Counted from the stretch's first letter, positions 12,144 to 22,690 are shown. The stretch: DNA of 64,000 nucleotides from Isoetes taiwanensis (GCA_021234155.1 JAJEKV010000050.1:2489842-2553841); one strand, 5' to 3'. Program-made: numbers and translations. Notes: generated by a model not told the origin, from the letters alone.

Positions 12144-12997
12144 TAAGCAAATTCAAATTTCGAATTGTAGGGGGCGGAAAGCCCGTATTGGGATGAAGTA
12201 AAGATCCCTGTTAATCTTTGGGTTCACATGGACAAACCGCTATGGCGCTGGCTTAAAACCTCAAGTTGGGGTAAGGCAAAAACATTCAGCCCGTTTTTGG
12301 AAAATCAGCCCTTGCAAGATCCAACTTATGAGCTGATGCAACCTGAATTTTTAATCGGTCACGACTCGCCGAGAACTTCGCCGGGAGGGCCTAAACTTCT
12401 CCATGTGAACCACCCATAAAAGCGGCCCGCATACTCGAAATGAAAGTCGATACAAAGCTTCAACCTACACATTCAAATTTTGAAATGTGGAAGGCGGAAG
12501 CTTGTATGGCCATGGCCTCTAAATGAAAATAAGCGCAAGAATCGGTAACACGCGCAGCTTGGTATCGACAAACCAAGAGGCACCGCCATGAGTTGCAGGT
12601 ATGCTATAATGCAAGTGGCTTTTTAGAAGCGCCACATGTTGCATCAGCCTGTCTGACAACCAACAGAATTAAATACATATGGCGCCATGAATGCGCAATC
12701 CCCCTTATTCCGGGAGAATATTCCAAGTAAATCTGTAATGATGAGATTTTGGTATCCTAGGTGGCATGGGAAAAAAGGAGCGGAAATATGACGTGGAATG
12801 GCTGATAGGAGGCCATTTTCAGACCCCAAATCCGCCCTAATGCCTCTCCAGGCAAGGGGCAGGCGAAATTGAGAGCAGAACAGAGATGGCGAGGGCGAGG
12901 CGAAATTTTCATGGGTCACTGTGATAGCAGAGCTGGAGCTCAAAACCAGCCAGCGGAACTGCCGACTGAGCAGATGCCAAAACCAAACGTTGAGTAA

Positions 12998-13183
12998 ACT
13001 AAGCCAACCGGTGGCTATGGAGGAAGGCCAGGCAGACCGTTCTTCTACGGCCCTTTAGACGAGCAGGAGGAGATGCCCTTTTCTGAATCCAGCTCAGCCA
13101 AATTACTGGGGTCTCACGGTTATGGCCCTTTGGATGAGCAGGAGGAGATGCCCTTTTTTCAATCTAACGATGAAGAAATTTGA
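12998..13183 (+). CDS. Short exon-like frame with a duplicated YGPLDEQEEMPF motif
   Basis: A 61-residue open frame (entered after a stop at 12995-12997) contains YGPLDEQEEMPF twice, about 24 residues apart, after a Gly/Arg-rich start (GGYGGRPGRP), and ends in the acidic SNDEEI followed by a stop. At the DNA level the repeat is CGAGCAGGAGGAGATGCCC versus TGAGCAGGAGGAGATGCCC. Frame retention across both copies supports past coding. No family was recognised, and the start and any upstream exon are unknown. Confidence 0.3.
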   Translation, partial: TKPTGGYGGRPGRPFFYGPLDEQEEMPFSESSSAKLLGSHGYGPLDEQEEMPFFQSNDEEI

Positions 13184-14515
13184 AGTGCAGCTTTTTTAGC
13201 TCAGCCTACAGTTGCATCTGAGAGTCGGTTTCTTCCTCAAGCATCACTTCTGCAGAGTTCTTAGCGGGTGTTTGGATCCAACACAGATGACCATTGATCT
13301 GCAGAACATGCTGAATGATGCCGGCATGAAGGATAACCTAAAAGCATGGGCCGTATCGAGACATCAGCCGTGCTCCTGTGCCGTGCCTATGACAAAAATT
13401 TGGGATTTTTTGGTGTTGGCAAGAACGTTGTGCGGAACGGCAGCTTGGGCACAGTGTGGTTGTCGACTTACAGCCAAAATTGATTGAAGACTACCGTTTA
13501 TTTCCGATTCTGGGGGAGGTATTTGCCAACCGGATGAATGCAGCTGCTATCTTCTATATTCGAACCTGCAATATCGCATTTTGTGGCACCAACTCGCATC
13601 TGCTGCTACTCAATTTCAGCGCCTGAGGTATGCTTTAGGTTATTGCTGTATGAATCTTCTTAGCAAAATTATCTCACGCACGCAACGAAGCAAACGTGAT
13701 CATTTTTTGCTATCAACAAGCTTTTTTTGGCGAATGCCACACTAAGACATCCCAGACCCATTCCTGTGTTCATTATAAATCTTTCTATATAGGCTATAAT
13801 GCGCTTATTTTCCCTGGCGAAACTCCACCACAGCCTCCACCACAGCCTCCACCAGGCCTTTGATGATCTATGCATACTCCTTCCACTATTAGCTGCATGG
13901 AGCTGCTTAATCTCTTGTGCCCTTCCATGCTTCTGTTATTCTACATTCAAAAAGATTGGTACTTTGACAGTTTGCTACAAGTTCATAGTGTGAGTTACAG
14001 TCTGATGAGTTTATGCTACATATTAGAATTCAAATCTGGCAAAATAATATTGATTTCAATGTATTCTTGAATGCCTTTCCTTGGATCCCATCTTCCTACA
14101 TCTAGACACATAAATCTGTGCAACGTGCATGCAATAAGAAACAAAAGCCCTGAAAGAAATTTGATGCATAGAACATGCATTCTGTAGGTTTTTCTTACTA
14201 AATCAAGATAAACAGTAACAGAAACATGGGTCTAGCTTGGTCCACTCAGATCAAATTGATTGTAAGATTATTGACAACATCTTTCACTTTGAATGTTTAT
14301 TGAAGTACATTTATTTATTATAAAAGTTATGCACTGTTCAACTACATTCATGCTTTTCATGCATTTTGAGACTTTGTTGTTATGAATTAACATATTTGGA
14401 CGTCATATTCTGAAGTATTTCAATGTTTGAAGTATTTCAATGTTTCTGATCATTTTAAGTACTTTTTTTTACCGTTCTGTTCCGTGCTGAGGTAGCCGTG
14501 CCCGTTCCTTAAGGC
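13184..14515. other. Mostly unassigned; contains a 23-bp echo of the downstream gene
   Basis: The string AGCTTGGGCACAGTGTGGTT at about 13443 recurs at about 14755 inside the next coding region, suggesting a partial exon duplication. A CCACCACAGCCT minisatellite lies near 13825-13860. The rest is AT-rich with no clear gene. Confidence 0.35.
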
Positions 14516-15247
14516 TTGCCGTTCCTAAAACTGTTCCGTTCTATGCCAACTATGGCTTCATTTTACGCTGGATATGTTTTGGTGACGTTTGTAAAAAATC
14601 ATTACACTCTAGATGGTATTCATTTGTTAAGGCAAAGCTTAGTTCCTCCAACAACAAGCACGATTCGGCTGCATGCCATTAACACTCTCTGTGATGCTTT
14701 ATGATCGCACTGGCAGAATGAAAAGGAACTTCAAGCTTGTGTCGACCTAATAAAAGCTTGGGCACAGTGTGGTTGTCCGTATGGATATGGTTTCGAAGGA
14801 ATGCTCAGAGTGATCCGTTATTTTATGAAGATTGGGAATCATGAAAAAGCAGTTATGGAGTTCACAGATTTGGAGTTTGCTGCAGACAAGCTTCCTGAAG
14901 ATGTATTTTTACAATGCCTTACACTTGGCGCAAAGGCCATTATAGAGCTTAATCCGGATGAGGCGCATAGGTATTACAAACAATGCTTGCTACTGGTTTC
15001 TGCTAAGTACCCTTGCAGGTATCGCTTAAGTATCGAGACGTATTTGAGCACTGGTAGTGAATTCTATTCAGTGCATAGATACGACATTCTATACTGTAAA
15101 ATCTTTGAAGAAACAATTTCTCATGTCAATGCAAGTACTGAAACCTGTATGGCAGAGCATCTCACAGCTCCAATGACAAGGATGATGCTCTATCTTGCTC
15201 TAGCTCTACCTTCACAGTTGGATCACAGTTGGATCCATGTTCGATGA
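14516..15247 (+). pseudogene. Helix-rich (PPR/TPR-like) protein fragment with one in-frame stop
   Basis: The frames at 14516-14704 and 14801-15247 are in the same phase and are joined by readable sequence containing one TGA at 14702-14704, so together they form about 243 codons with a single stop. The sequence is amphipathic and helical, with pieces such as LIKAWAQCGCPYGYGF and YFMKIGNHEKAVMEF. These resemble helical-repeat (PPR or TPR) proteins, but no signature is decisive. It ends at a stop at 15245-15247. It could be a recent pseudogene, a gene whose TGA lies in a short intron, or a base error. Confidence 0.4.
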
Positions 15248-15499
15248 ATATGGCAGCATGCTTATTAGAGGTCCCACTATTGCATCAATCAACATTATTA
15301 CATGTTACATCGCTACAATATTGAAGCCTTTAGACTTTATATCATGATTTCTATTTCTTTTTGCTATTTTAAATTTCTAAATAAATAGATATCAATAAAA
15401 TGTTTTTAATAGTGTCTATAATATCATTACAAATATTTTCTACTTCGTTCATCAATTCGTAAGGCCCCGAAGGGGCCAAAAAAATTTTAGGTTAACACA

Positions 15500-15874
15500 T
15501 AAACCATTACATTCAACACTAAAATTAAATCCCCCTTGAAACCCCCTTTCGTTTGGGTGCATATTCACACGGGGGGTGACGTAGGGCAGCGAGAGCCCCT
15601 AAAATTATGTTTCGCATGTACAAAATCAACACCATGTAGTATATTACCTCAAATCTTATAGTATTTTGCAAATCTTGTTATACAGTATAGTGAATTTTGT
15701 ACATGCATACCCCACAAACGAGGAACTTTATGTACGGTGTAGATTAAAGAATAAAGGGTGAATATGCCTATCCAACAGCTCTCGATGCCCGGAGTCATCC
15801 CCCGTGTGAATATGCACCCAAACGAAAGGGGGTTTCAAGGGGGATTTAATTTTAGTGTTGAATGTAATGGTTTA
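15500..15874. repeat. Inverted-repeat (foldback) element with 81-bp arms
   Basis: Bases 15500-15580 and 15794-15874 are reverse complements with one mismatch seen (GTCACC versus GTCATC at the inner edge). Within the 213-bp spacer a second pair, GCATGTACAAAAT (15614-15626) and its complement (15694-15706), makes an inner stem. No target-site duplication was recognised. The near-identity of the arms implies recent formation or conversion. Confidence 0.75.
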
Positions 15875-16132
15875 GCCTCTGTCTTCCCAGCCCAGAGCGG
15901 AATAATTCTATTGATAGAGAGCTCAGAGCAGGATGATTCCACCGATAGAGAGCAGTGCCAGTATGAGAACGCCAATGGGTGCATCGCCATCTGGAATGCC
16001 ACTAACAGGGGTGTCTTTAGATGGAACATCGCTACAGGTTATCTCCTACAGGGGAGTTGCCAGAGCTTGGAGAGTGGAGCTCTGCAGCTCTGCAGATCTC
16101 TGCTCAACGAAATCTTTAAAGCAGTGGACAGT

Positions 16133-16190
16133 TCGGCTTCGACACTCCTCTAGCATGGATGGTCTTCTGCTAGAGGAGTGTCGAAGCCGA
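16133..16190. repeat. Perfect 23-bp-stem hairpin
   Basis: Bases 16133-16155 (beginning TCGGCTTCGACACTCC) and 16168-16190 are exact reverse complements separated by 12 bases. It directly precedes the LINE-type tail at 16200-16258. Confidence 0.8.
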
Positions 16191-16258
16191 TGACCTATTG
16201 GTTTCATGACCTATTGGTCTCCGTGGACGTTAAAAAAACTATTCTATTCTATTCTATG
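16191..16258 (+). mobile_element. LINE-type 3' tail with TTCTA repeats
   Basis: ATTGGTCTCCGTGGACG is followed by an A run and (TTCTA)n (16240-16258). The same phrase and tail end the LINE at 29517-30070, so this is the 3' remnant of the same LINE family. The upstream body is not clear. Confidence 0.55.
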
Positions 16259-17066
16259 CTTTGGGCACCGGCTTCTGCTCCTATAGAGCTTTTGAGCAAC
16301 AAAAAGCGAGGTTAGCTCTGGCACTTTGTCGCCATAGCCAAGCCGAGCCGAGGTTGATCTGTGGTTCTAGATATGGGCAATTCCATTTAACCCTTACTCA
16401 GCTTGAAGCTCCTGTTTATGGTCTGCAAGTATACTCTACCAGTTTTCTTTTCATTTTCTCTGCATTTGATAGACCTATTCGACCTATTTTCCACGGCTTC
16501 TGCTAGATTGTGCTGGGTGATCAGATTGCCAGAGTCCTAAGAGCCATTTTTAGACTTCAGTTCTTCATAGTTTTTTTTTTATGGAATGCTTCCATTGATT
16601 CCGGTCTTGGCCCCTCTCCCTTTCTTGAAAACCTTTCGGATTTCTGGGTTTAAATTTTTACTTATACCAGTATACCAAAAAAGCAGAGCTTTTTGTTATG
16701 TGATCATGTTAATGTAAACTGAAAGATGTGTAATGTCCTTTGCAGGAAATGCTCTTAGGTTGCAAGTTTATTTCTGTTGTCCAGGTTGCTGACGATTGTG
16801 CAGTTTTAACACATCATGAGTGGTAATTTAGCATTTAACTCTTTGTGCCATATTATTTATGATCATTTCTTGCATTAGAGTATTGACAATTCAAATTGTT
16901 ATGTCATCTCCAAGTGATGAATTAAATCTTGAGAATCCAAAATTAGGTATCTGTTCTTGAAATAGTTTATGAGTTGTTTACATATTGATAAACTGATAGT
17001 ATAAATAGAAGTGCACTTCATTAGTTTAGATTTGTACTTAACTGACTAAGCTTTGTTCCCATCTAG
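16259..17066. other. Unassigned, possibly intronic
   Basis: Several AG-type acceptors and short frames occur, and this may belong to the gene whose exon lies at 17067, but no other exon was recognised. Confidence 0.3.
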
Positions 17067-17168
17067 CATTGTTTTCATAATCCAAGTGGGAAGGTTATGA
17101 ACAAGGTTGATCTTGCAACAAAAGCTGGGTTGTGCTACAAGTACGATTTTCTTGCAATTACTGATGAA
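17067..17168 (+). pseudogene. Single exon of a class-I/II PLP aminotransferase (kynurenine/methionine aminotransferase-like)
   Basis: A 34-codon exon lies between CTAG (acceptor, 17063-17066) and GTAAGT (donor, from 17169). It encodes HNPSGKV near the start and CYKYDFLAITDE at the end. These match the family's HNPTGKV signature and the (L)AI(S/T)DE segment, whose Asp contacts the pyridine nitrogen of PLP. The frame is open from end to end. I found no convincing neighbouring exons carrying the catalytic lysine, so it is either an orphan exon from a captured or decayed gene or part of a gene whose other exons I could not see. Confidence 0.55.
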
Positions 17169-18235
17169 GTAAGTATATTTTATTTTTGTTTAATATGCAT
17201 ACCGGTGTTTTGAACATGTTGCATTCTACGGGTTGGGCTTCAAGGAGGTAAGTATTGCCACAGTTTTCGACATGTGAGAGAGAAGAATTGTCGCTTCATC
17301 CTTATCAAAGATCACCTCTATTACAGTTTTGTTAATCAACCATGGTAATTTTGTTTCTTGTGAGTGCGAAGTCATATTAGGCAATAATAAGTCAGCATTG
17401 TTATTGTTGTTAAGATAATAGGCTAGATTTTCTCAGGCAAAAAACCTTTCTTCTTCTTCGGAAGAGTTTCTTAGCATTCACATCACATTTTTCTAATTTG
17501 GATTGTTTTAATTGCAGAATCTTTTAGCATTCACATCAGACATTTCTAAACTGGACTTTTTTTTTTTTTTTTTTTTTTTTTTGGCAGATTCAATTGCTTG
17601 CGAATTGGATGGAATATTCACGTCACACAGTCTAGCGTTTCTATGTGATTTAGGCAATCCAACATTAGGAATTTGCATGTGCCTAAGATGTAGAAAAAAT
17701 CATAAAAAATCATTGCAATGGAGAAGTTTTGATGGATCATAAATATTCCTTTTTTTTTTTTTTGTTGAAGGTTAATGGTTGTGTAGCTTATCTGTGTTGA
17801 AAATTTATTGTCACTTTCAAACTTGATTCAAATAAGCTAGAGAAAAATGTAGACAATGAAATAATGTCATAATCCGCATTGGGAAGTCTTTAAAACTCGG
17901 GTAATTGGGCGACAGGTTTCAAAGGGAAATGCTTAGATCATTAGTCAATTTAACAAATCAAAATTTGCTGCAACACTAGGCTTGCTAGTTTAGTGCCCTA
18001 AGAATTGGATCAATATAATACATGCATGAAGTTATTAGAAATCCATTATAATGAATGCTATCTACGAACCATTTATAGTTTTAGTATACTCATGGAAAGA
18101 TATCTCTAGTCCGAGTGTGTGTGTTTCACAATATGTTATTAATAGATGGTCGTTAATAATGGGTTTAATTTCACAAGTTTAGAAAGGCAATTAACTTTGC
18201 ATTGTCACGTTTTAATTACACATTATTTTTTTTTT
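17169..18235. other. Unassigned AT-rich sequence with poly-T tracts
   Basis: Long T runs lie near 17557-17581 and 17750-17763. The frame at 17512 runs through a poly-T tract and is not trusted. No recognisable gene. Confidence 0.35.
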
Positions 18236-18239
18236 AAGG

Positions 18240-18360
18240 GAAACTACCAAAATACCCTTATGAGTTTGTGTAATTACCAAAATGCCCTTATGAGTTTCAA
18301 AATTACCAAAATGCCCTCAACTCATAAGGGCATTTTGGTAGTTACACAAACTCAAAGGCC
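18240..18360. repeat. Palindromic remnant of MULE-type terminal repeats
   Basis: The words ACCAAAATGCCCTTATGAG and their complement CTCATAAGGGCATTTTGGT face each other around 18310, with another direct copy to the left. The same ACCAAAAT...CCC words form the ends of the MULEs at 6166 and 20511. It looks like two terminal repeats brought head to head, or a solo end. Confidence 0.5.
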
Positions 18361-18619
18361 TTTTTTTTTAATTACTGGGTGAGAAAACACAGGTTCAAAT
18401 CACGTATATTTTTGGGACATATAGACAAGATGGACGAATATAAATGTTCACGAAACCGCGCGATAAATTTTTGTAGTCAGTAAAAAAATTTCACCAATAA
18501 AGATCTAGATCCTAGGGTCTGAAGCATAAATTTAATACGAGCATTACGGTGAAGTAATTATTACAGTAACTATGACAGTAATTACTCCTATATACCACCG
18601 GAATTACACGATATTTCTG

Positions 18620-20157
18620 CTAAGCTAACACGGAAAGAAGAGCCTTCAAGTTATCAGAAGAGGATCCGCCTTCCATAGCCGCAGCTATGGCAGATTCCTT
18701 GAGCTTCACCATTCTCTGTTTAATGGCCCGCCCTTCAGCTCCATGCATCACCATATTTATCACCCTTTCAACCTCCTCTTCTTCCACAATATCTGCTCTG
18801 TTCTTCCCAAATCTGGCTCCCGCCTTCAAATCTTCCACAATTAATTTACAGTTGAGGCTCTGGTCTGAAAAGCAAGGAAACCCAATAATCGGCACCCCGC
18901 TGCATATGCTTTCCAGGATCGAATTCCAACCGCAGTGTGATAAAAATGCCCCAACTGCTGTATTACAAAGGATTTCCAGTTGTGGCGCCCATGAGACCAA
19001 TATGCCCTGTTCTGACGATTCTTGCAAAAATCTCTGTAGAATTTCTTCTGATACCTTGTCGGATTGCTCAGGCCTTAAAACCCACATGAAGGGCTGCTTG
19101 CTTTTTAAAATCCCCTTTGTCAATTGCACGAATTGTTGCTCTGATACCGTGGCAATGCTGCCGAAGGAAATGTATAAAACAGAGGCTTCGGATTTTGCCT
19201 GCAGCCATTCCAGACACTTGGAATCGTGTGATCTTAGGCTCCAGCTTCTTTTTCTAGCATCGATCACTGGAAAAAATGGTCCTGCCGAGATGAATTTCTC
19301 GCCCAATATGGCCCTCATTGCATCAAATGCCTGGGGTTCTAATTCATAGAACGAATTCACCAAAACCCAATCCGCGAGGCTGAATGCGTTGGAAAGCTCG
19401 ATCCAGAAGGATGATTCTGCATCGGATTTTACATTTTTTTGGAAGAAATAGGAAGGAAGATCTGCAGGGCGGAGGGATGGAATGCCGGGGATGGGTATGA
19501 GCTTGGAGCAATGGTCTGACAGCTCCGAATCTGCAAGGTTGAGTGAGAATTTTGTGTTAAAACTTAAAACAGATCTAAGCAGAAAGAAAAAAATTGCTGA
19601 TTAAAAAAAACACCTGGAATAGGCAGATCATTGCTGGAATAAAGAAGAGGGCATTGGTAATGCACACTGCTCCATGAGGCAGATCCAGGAAAATATAAGA
19701 CGCCAAGAAGCCCTTTATTTCTGGCCACGGTCAGGCAATGCAGGGGCATAAAGTAGTCCACCATAATGGCACAGAGAGGACATTCCGCCTCAAAACGGCC
19801 AACAAGTTTCTCGAGTTTATCTTGCAGAGAGACTAAAAGGGAGGCGAAGAACTCCTTTTCAATTTCAAAGCAGGATGCGTCGAATCCATAAGGGGTGATG
19901 AAAGGGAAGGGGAGCGGCTCCAAGCTGATGTCTAAATCCGCTGGAAATTGCCACTGCTTTAGCAGCTGCTTGTGGATGCTTTCTATATTCAGAATTGTGA
20001 CCTTGAGCCCTTTTGATGCCAATGATGTGCAGAGGTGCAGCAGAGGCGTAATATGTCCCTGTGCTGGTAGAGGCAGCATCAGTATATGTGACCTTGCCCC
20101 TTTCTTGCCCATCTCTGCTTCTCTAAGTTCTATATGGCTCACCATTTGGATCAGCAC
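18620..20157 (-). CDS. Family-1 UDP-glycosyltransferase (UGT), two exons, apparently intact
   Basis: This enzyme transfers a sugar from a UDP-sugar to a small acceptor such as a flavonoid or hormone, and is normally cytosolic. Exon 1 runs 20112 (or 20157) to 19614. The 83-bp intron 19613-19531 starts GTG and ends TTGCAG and splits an Asp codon. Exon 2 runs 19530-18620. From the Met at 20112 the protein is 469 residues, typical of the family; an upstream in-frame Met at 20157 would add 15. Visible landmarks are the catalytic His20 in PAQGH, the partner Asp119 in IMVDY, and a complete 44-residue PSPG box (residues 347-390) from WAPQ through HCGWNS to FSDQ. The final Gln usually indicates UDP-glucose as donor. 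The acceptor cannot be told. A MITE/MULE pair lies about 110 bp upstream of the first ATG. Confidence 0.93.
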
Positions 20158-20269
20158 TTCTGTAGATAAGTATACCAGCTCTGTAAATGTGGGACGTGGT
20201 CATCTTTAAACCATGGGCGTCTCCCTAGCACATCCCTTTTGTAGCTTTAATATGGCATTAGTATATTAA

Positions 20270-21512
20270 GGGTCTATTCACACACATGGTTAAGTTTAGT
20301 TAAGTTAACTATTACCGTTAAGTTAAGTTAATAGTAACCACGTGATTGCCTTCGCACCAAAGCTAGTTAAAAAATTTAGTTAGGCTAACTTAACGGAAAA
20401 CCATTTCGCACTCGTTTAGTTAAAAAATTTGGTTAATAAATAACTTAACTAGCTAACTAAATGCTTTCAAACATGTCTAGTTAAGTTAGCCAAAGGCATA
20501 AAAAATTATAGGGAAATTTACCAAAATAACCTTATTTGTTGACTTTATTCCCAAAAAGCCCTTTGTATTTTTGAAATTCCCAAAATGCCCTTAATTCTTA
20601 AGTATTTTCCCAAATAGCCCTTTGTATTTTAAAAATCACCAAAAAGCACGTATTTACAATAGAGGATCATTTTCTAAGAGGAAGTGTTTCTTACAGATGA
20701 CAATAATTTGAAAAATAAGTTTCAAAAATGATTATGACAAAATATGCAATAGAAATGTCAAATAGAATTTCTGCAATTGCCTTCATTATGCCTGACATGA
20801 CCACAACGTGTGCACTTGTACACACGCTTTTCTCTATTTATGTCTTCTGTCGTATCCCATTTGCTTTTAGGCCTGCTAGGAGGATGACATGTTGCAGGGG
20901 GTAGCAATTCATTATTTTCAAGAAGTTCAATATTTGGAGGATAGATATGGACAGCATATAAATAACAAAATGAGCTCCACAAGTAACCTGGATGGGTATA
21001 AAGCAACTTCTCCACAAAATGCCTACGAAGCTTCTTCTTCGATATGATTTTTATAAAAGCATTAAAGTCATTTCTAGTATTAGAATGATAGGCTTATCTC
21101 TAGCTTTTGGTGATTTTTAAATTACAAAGGGTTATTTGGGAAAATACTTAAGAATTAAGGGCATTTTAGGAATTTCATAAATATGAAGGGCTTTTTGGGA
21201 ATTAAGTCAACAATTAGGGTTATTTTGGTAAATTTCCCAAAATTATAAGCACATTTAACTAAACTTAAAGTGACCTCTATGAGGTCATTTAACTTTTAGT
21301 GCTAATTTTTAATTTAGTTAACTTTTAGTTAATTTTGCTAACTTAACTGAACAAGATGCGAAGAGAAGTTTAGTTAGTGTTTTTGGTTAAAAAAGTTAAC
21401 TAAATTCTTAACTATATTTCTTAACTATATGCTAACTTAACTAGTGGTGCGAATGTAAATTTAGTTAAAAACCATATTTTAACTTAACTTAACCGCGGGT
21501 GCGAATGTACCC
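20270..21512. mobile_element. Harbinger/Tourist-like MITE, split by a nested MULE
   Basis: The ends are inverted: GGGTCTATTCACAC at 20270 and its near complement, GTGCGAATGTACCC, ending at 21512. The interior is rich in TTAAGTTAAC-type words. TAA flanks both ends (20267-20269 and 21513-21515), the 3-bp duplication of PIF/Harbinger elements. Removing the nested MULE leaves about 506 bp. The glycosyltransferase-promoter copy at 27431 reads TATTAAGT at the same point without the MITE, supporting insertion at TAA. Confidence 0.75.
20511..21238 (-). mobile_element. MULE (Mutator-like element), internally deleted, nested in the MITE
   Basis: The ends GGGAAATTTACCAAAATAAC and complement extend as ~130-bp inverted repeats (to about 20640, and from about 21110). 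They are flanked by a perfect 9-bp duplication, AAAATTATA (20502-20510 and 21239-21247). The interior encodes, on the minus strand (20758-21015), the C-terminus of a mudrA-type transposase: LLPPATCHPPSRPKSKW followed by the zinc knuckle CTRCGHVRHNEGNC (C-x2-C-x4-H-x4-C). The catalytic part is missing, so the copy is non-autonomous. A paralogous MITE at 50185-50565 has the empty site. Confidence 0.85.
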
Positions 21513-22195
21513 TAAGTCCTTATATTACACGTCTTCCTCTATAGAATATTTACATTTGGAAGAATAGCCCGTGTCCACATTTATGCACCATACATTAGTA
21601 TATGTAAAAGACGTATTTTAAGAAAATTTAGACTTATTCAAGGTTTTCGAGTTATTTATCTAACATATATAATTCTCCTACAAATATGCTTTTGGGATAT
21701 TCGTTTTTTATGCTTCTTTTTGAAGACCGCACGTAGCTTTCTGAGGAAAAATTAGGTCGATTTAAAAAAAAAAAGTGAAAAATTCTCCAATGTTGCTTCC
21801 ACGGTTGCTTCCGGATGATCCCTTCTAGCGCCCAGGCACGCCAGCAATTTCTTCATCCTCTACCCGCCATTGCGCTCGCCATCTGTCTTGGATGCAGCAG
21901 ATCAAGATAGTAGATTTTTTTCATATGGAGCAATATCTGGCCGTCGGCACACATCGAGCTCCGAAAATATGAAGCCTTCGTCATGCCAAGATGCCTTAGC
22001 CTAGCATTATTCCGGCAATTTTAGTCTTCTTTCTTCTGGCTCTGGTGTTGATTCTACATCTGGTTTTCCTGCCTTTTTGGATGTCAAATGGTTATGGCTC
22101 TCACGGTTTCCCTTCCTCTCTGAAAGGTATTGTATGCATCTTCTATATCTTTAAGCATATTCTGAAGACTCTGTTTACTTTCTTCCAGGTACTTA
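21513..22195. other. Intergenic; part of the duplicated upstream region of the UGT
   Basis: From 21518 to about 21660 the sequence (for example CTTCCTCTATAGAATATTTA) recurs at 28367-28515, continuing the duplicated upstream block. No gene recognised to 22195. Confidence 0.5.
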
Positions 22196-22690
22196 ATATC
22201 TTAATACCATGGGCAGACTTTTCGATTGTCAATCATAGACATGTGATATCAATTCAAGTGCGCGCATCTATGGCACACTAGTTTCCAGAGCTTTACATGC
22301 AATGATATAGGTCTAGCCATTTTTCATATGCTTTATGCCCGATGTATCCTTCGGTTGTCATAAGGAGCCAAAGCCTTTAGAAACTTCTGAATATCCTCTT
22401 CTTTACTAGCTCTTCTTCAAGTTAAAGATGTTGACAGTGGTTGAAACTTGCCAGTGCCATGAGTTAGTACTTTATATCATGGGCGCACTTTTTCAGTAGT
22501 CAATAAATGGGCAGATGCTATAAATTCAAGTGCACTCGTCTATGCCTCACTAATCTTTTGTTTTTATCTTAATGATATGGGTAGGGATTTCTCATTTGTT
22601 TTGGATCTGCTGTATTCTTCATTTGTTATGAATGAGCCAGAACATTTTTAAAGACTTCTGAATAGAACATTTTTAAAGACTTCTGAATAG
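22196..22690. repeat. Diverged ~265-bp tandem duplication plus a 25-bp tandem repeat
   Basis: The segment from 22196 (ATATCTTAATACCATGGGCA) has a diverged second copy from about 22463, sharing ordered words such as ATTCAAGTGC. At 22641-22690 AACATTTTTAAAGACTTCTG is repeated exactly in tandem. Confidence 0.5.

Larger units (their letters stand above)
8789..12837. mobile_element. 4.05-kb terminal-inverted-repeat DNA transposon, family uncertain
   Basis: The left end (8789-8850) begins GGGCGGATTTGGGGTCT and the right end (12778-12837) is its reverse complement with scattered mismatches, about 60 bp per arm. TA lies outside each end (8787-8788 and 12838-12839). That fits a TA target duplication of the Tc1/mariner type, but the complementarity extends a few bases further (CATTA/TAATG), so the true ends are uncertain. 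No transposase was recognised. The interior carries the hairpin family described separately and an unrecognised minus-strand coding-like region. Confidence 0.55.

Noticed and set aside
14702-14704. In-frame TGA as selenocysteine
   Set aside because: Land plants lack the selenocysteine machinery, and no SECIS-like element was seen.
18390-18405. GGTTCAAATC, a tRNA T-loop-like word
   Set aside because: No acceptor stem or D-loop fits around it. The same applies to GGTTCGAAGTC near 49827.
18687-19349. A 220-codon plus-strand frame opposite UGT exon 2
   Set aside because: It is the antisense shadow of a well-supported gene with all UGT motifs on the minus strand.
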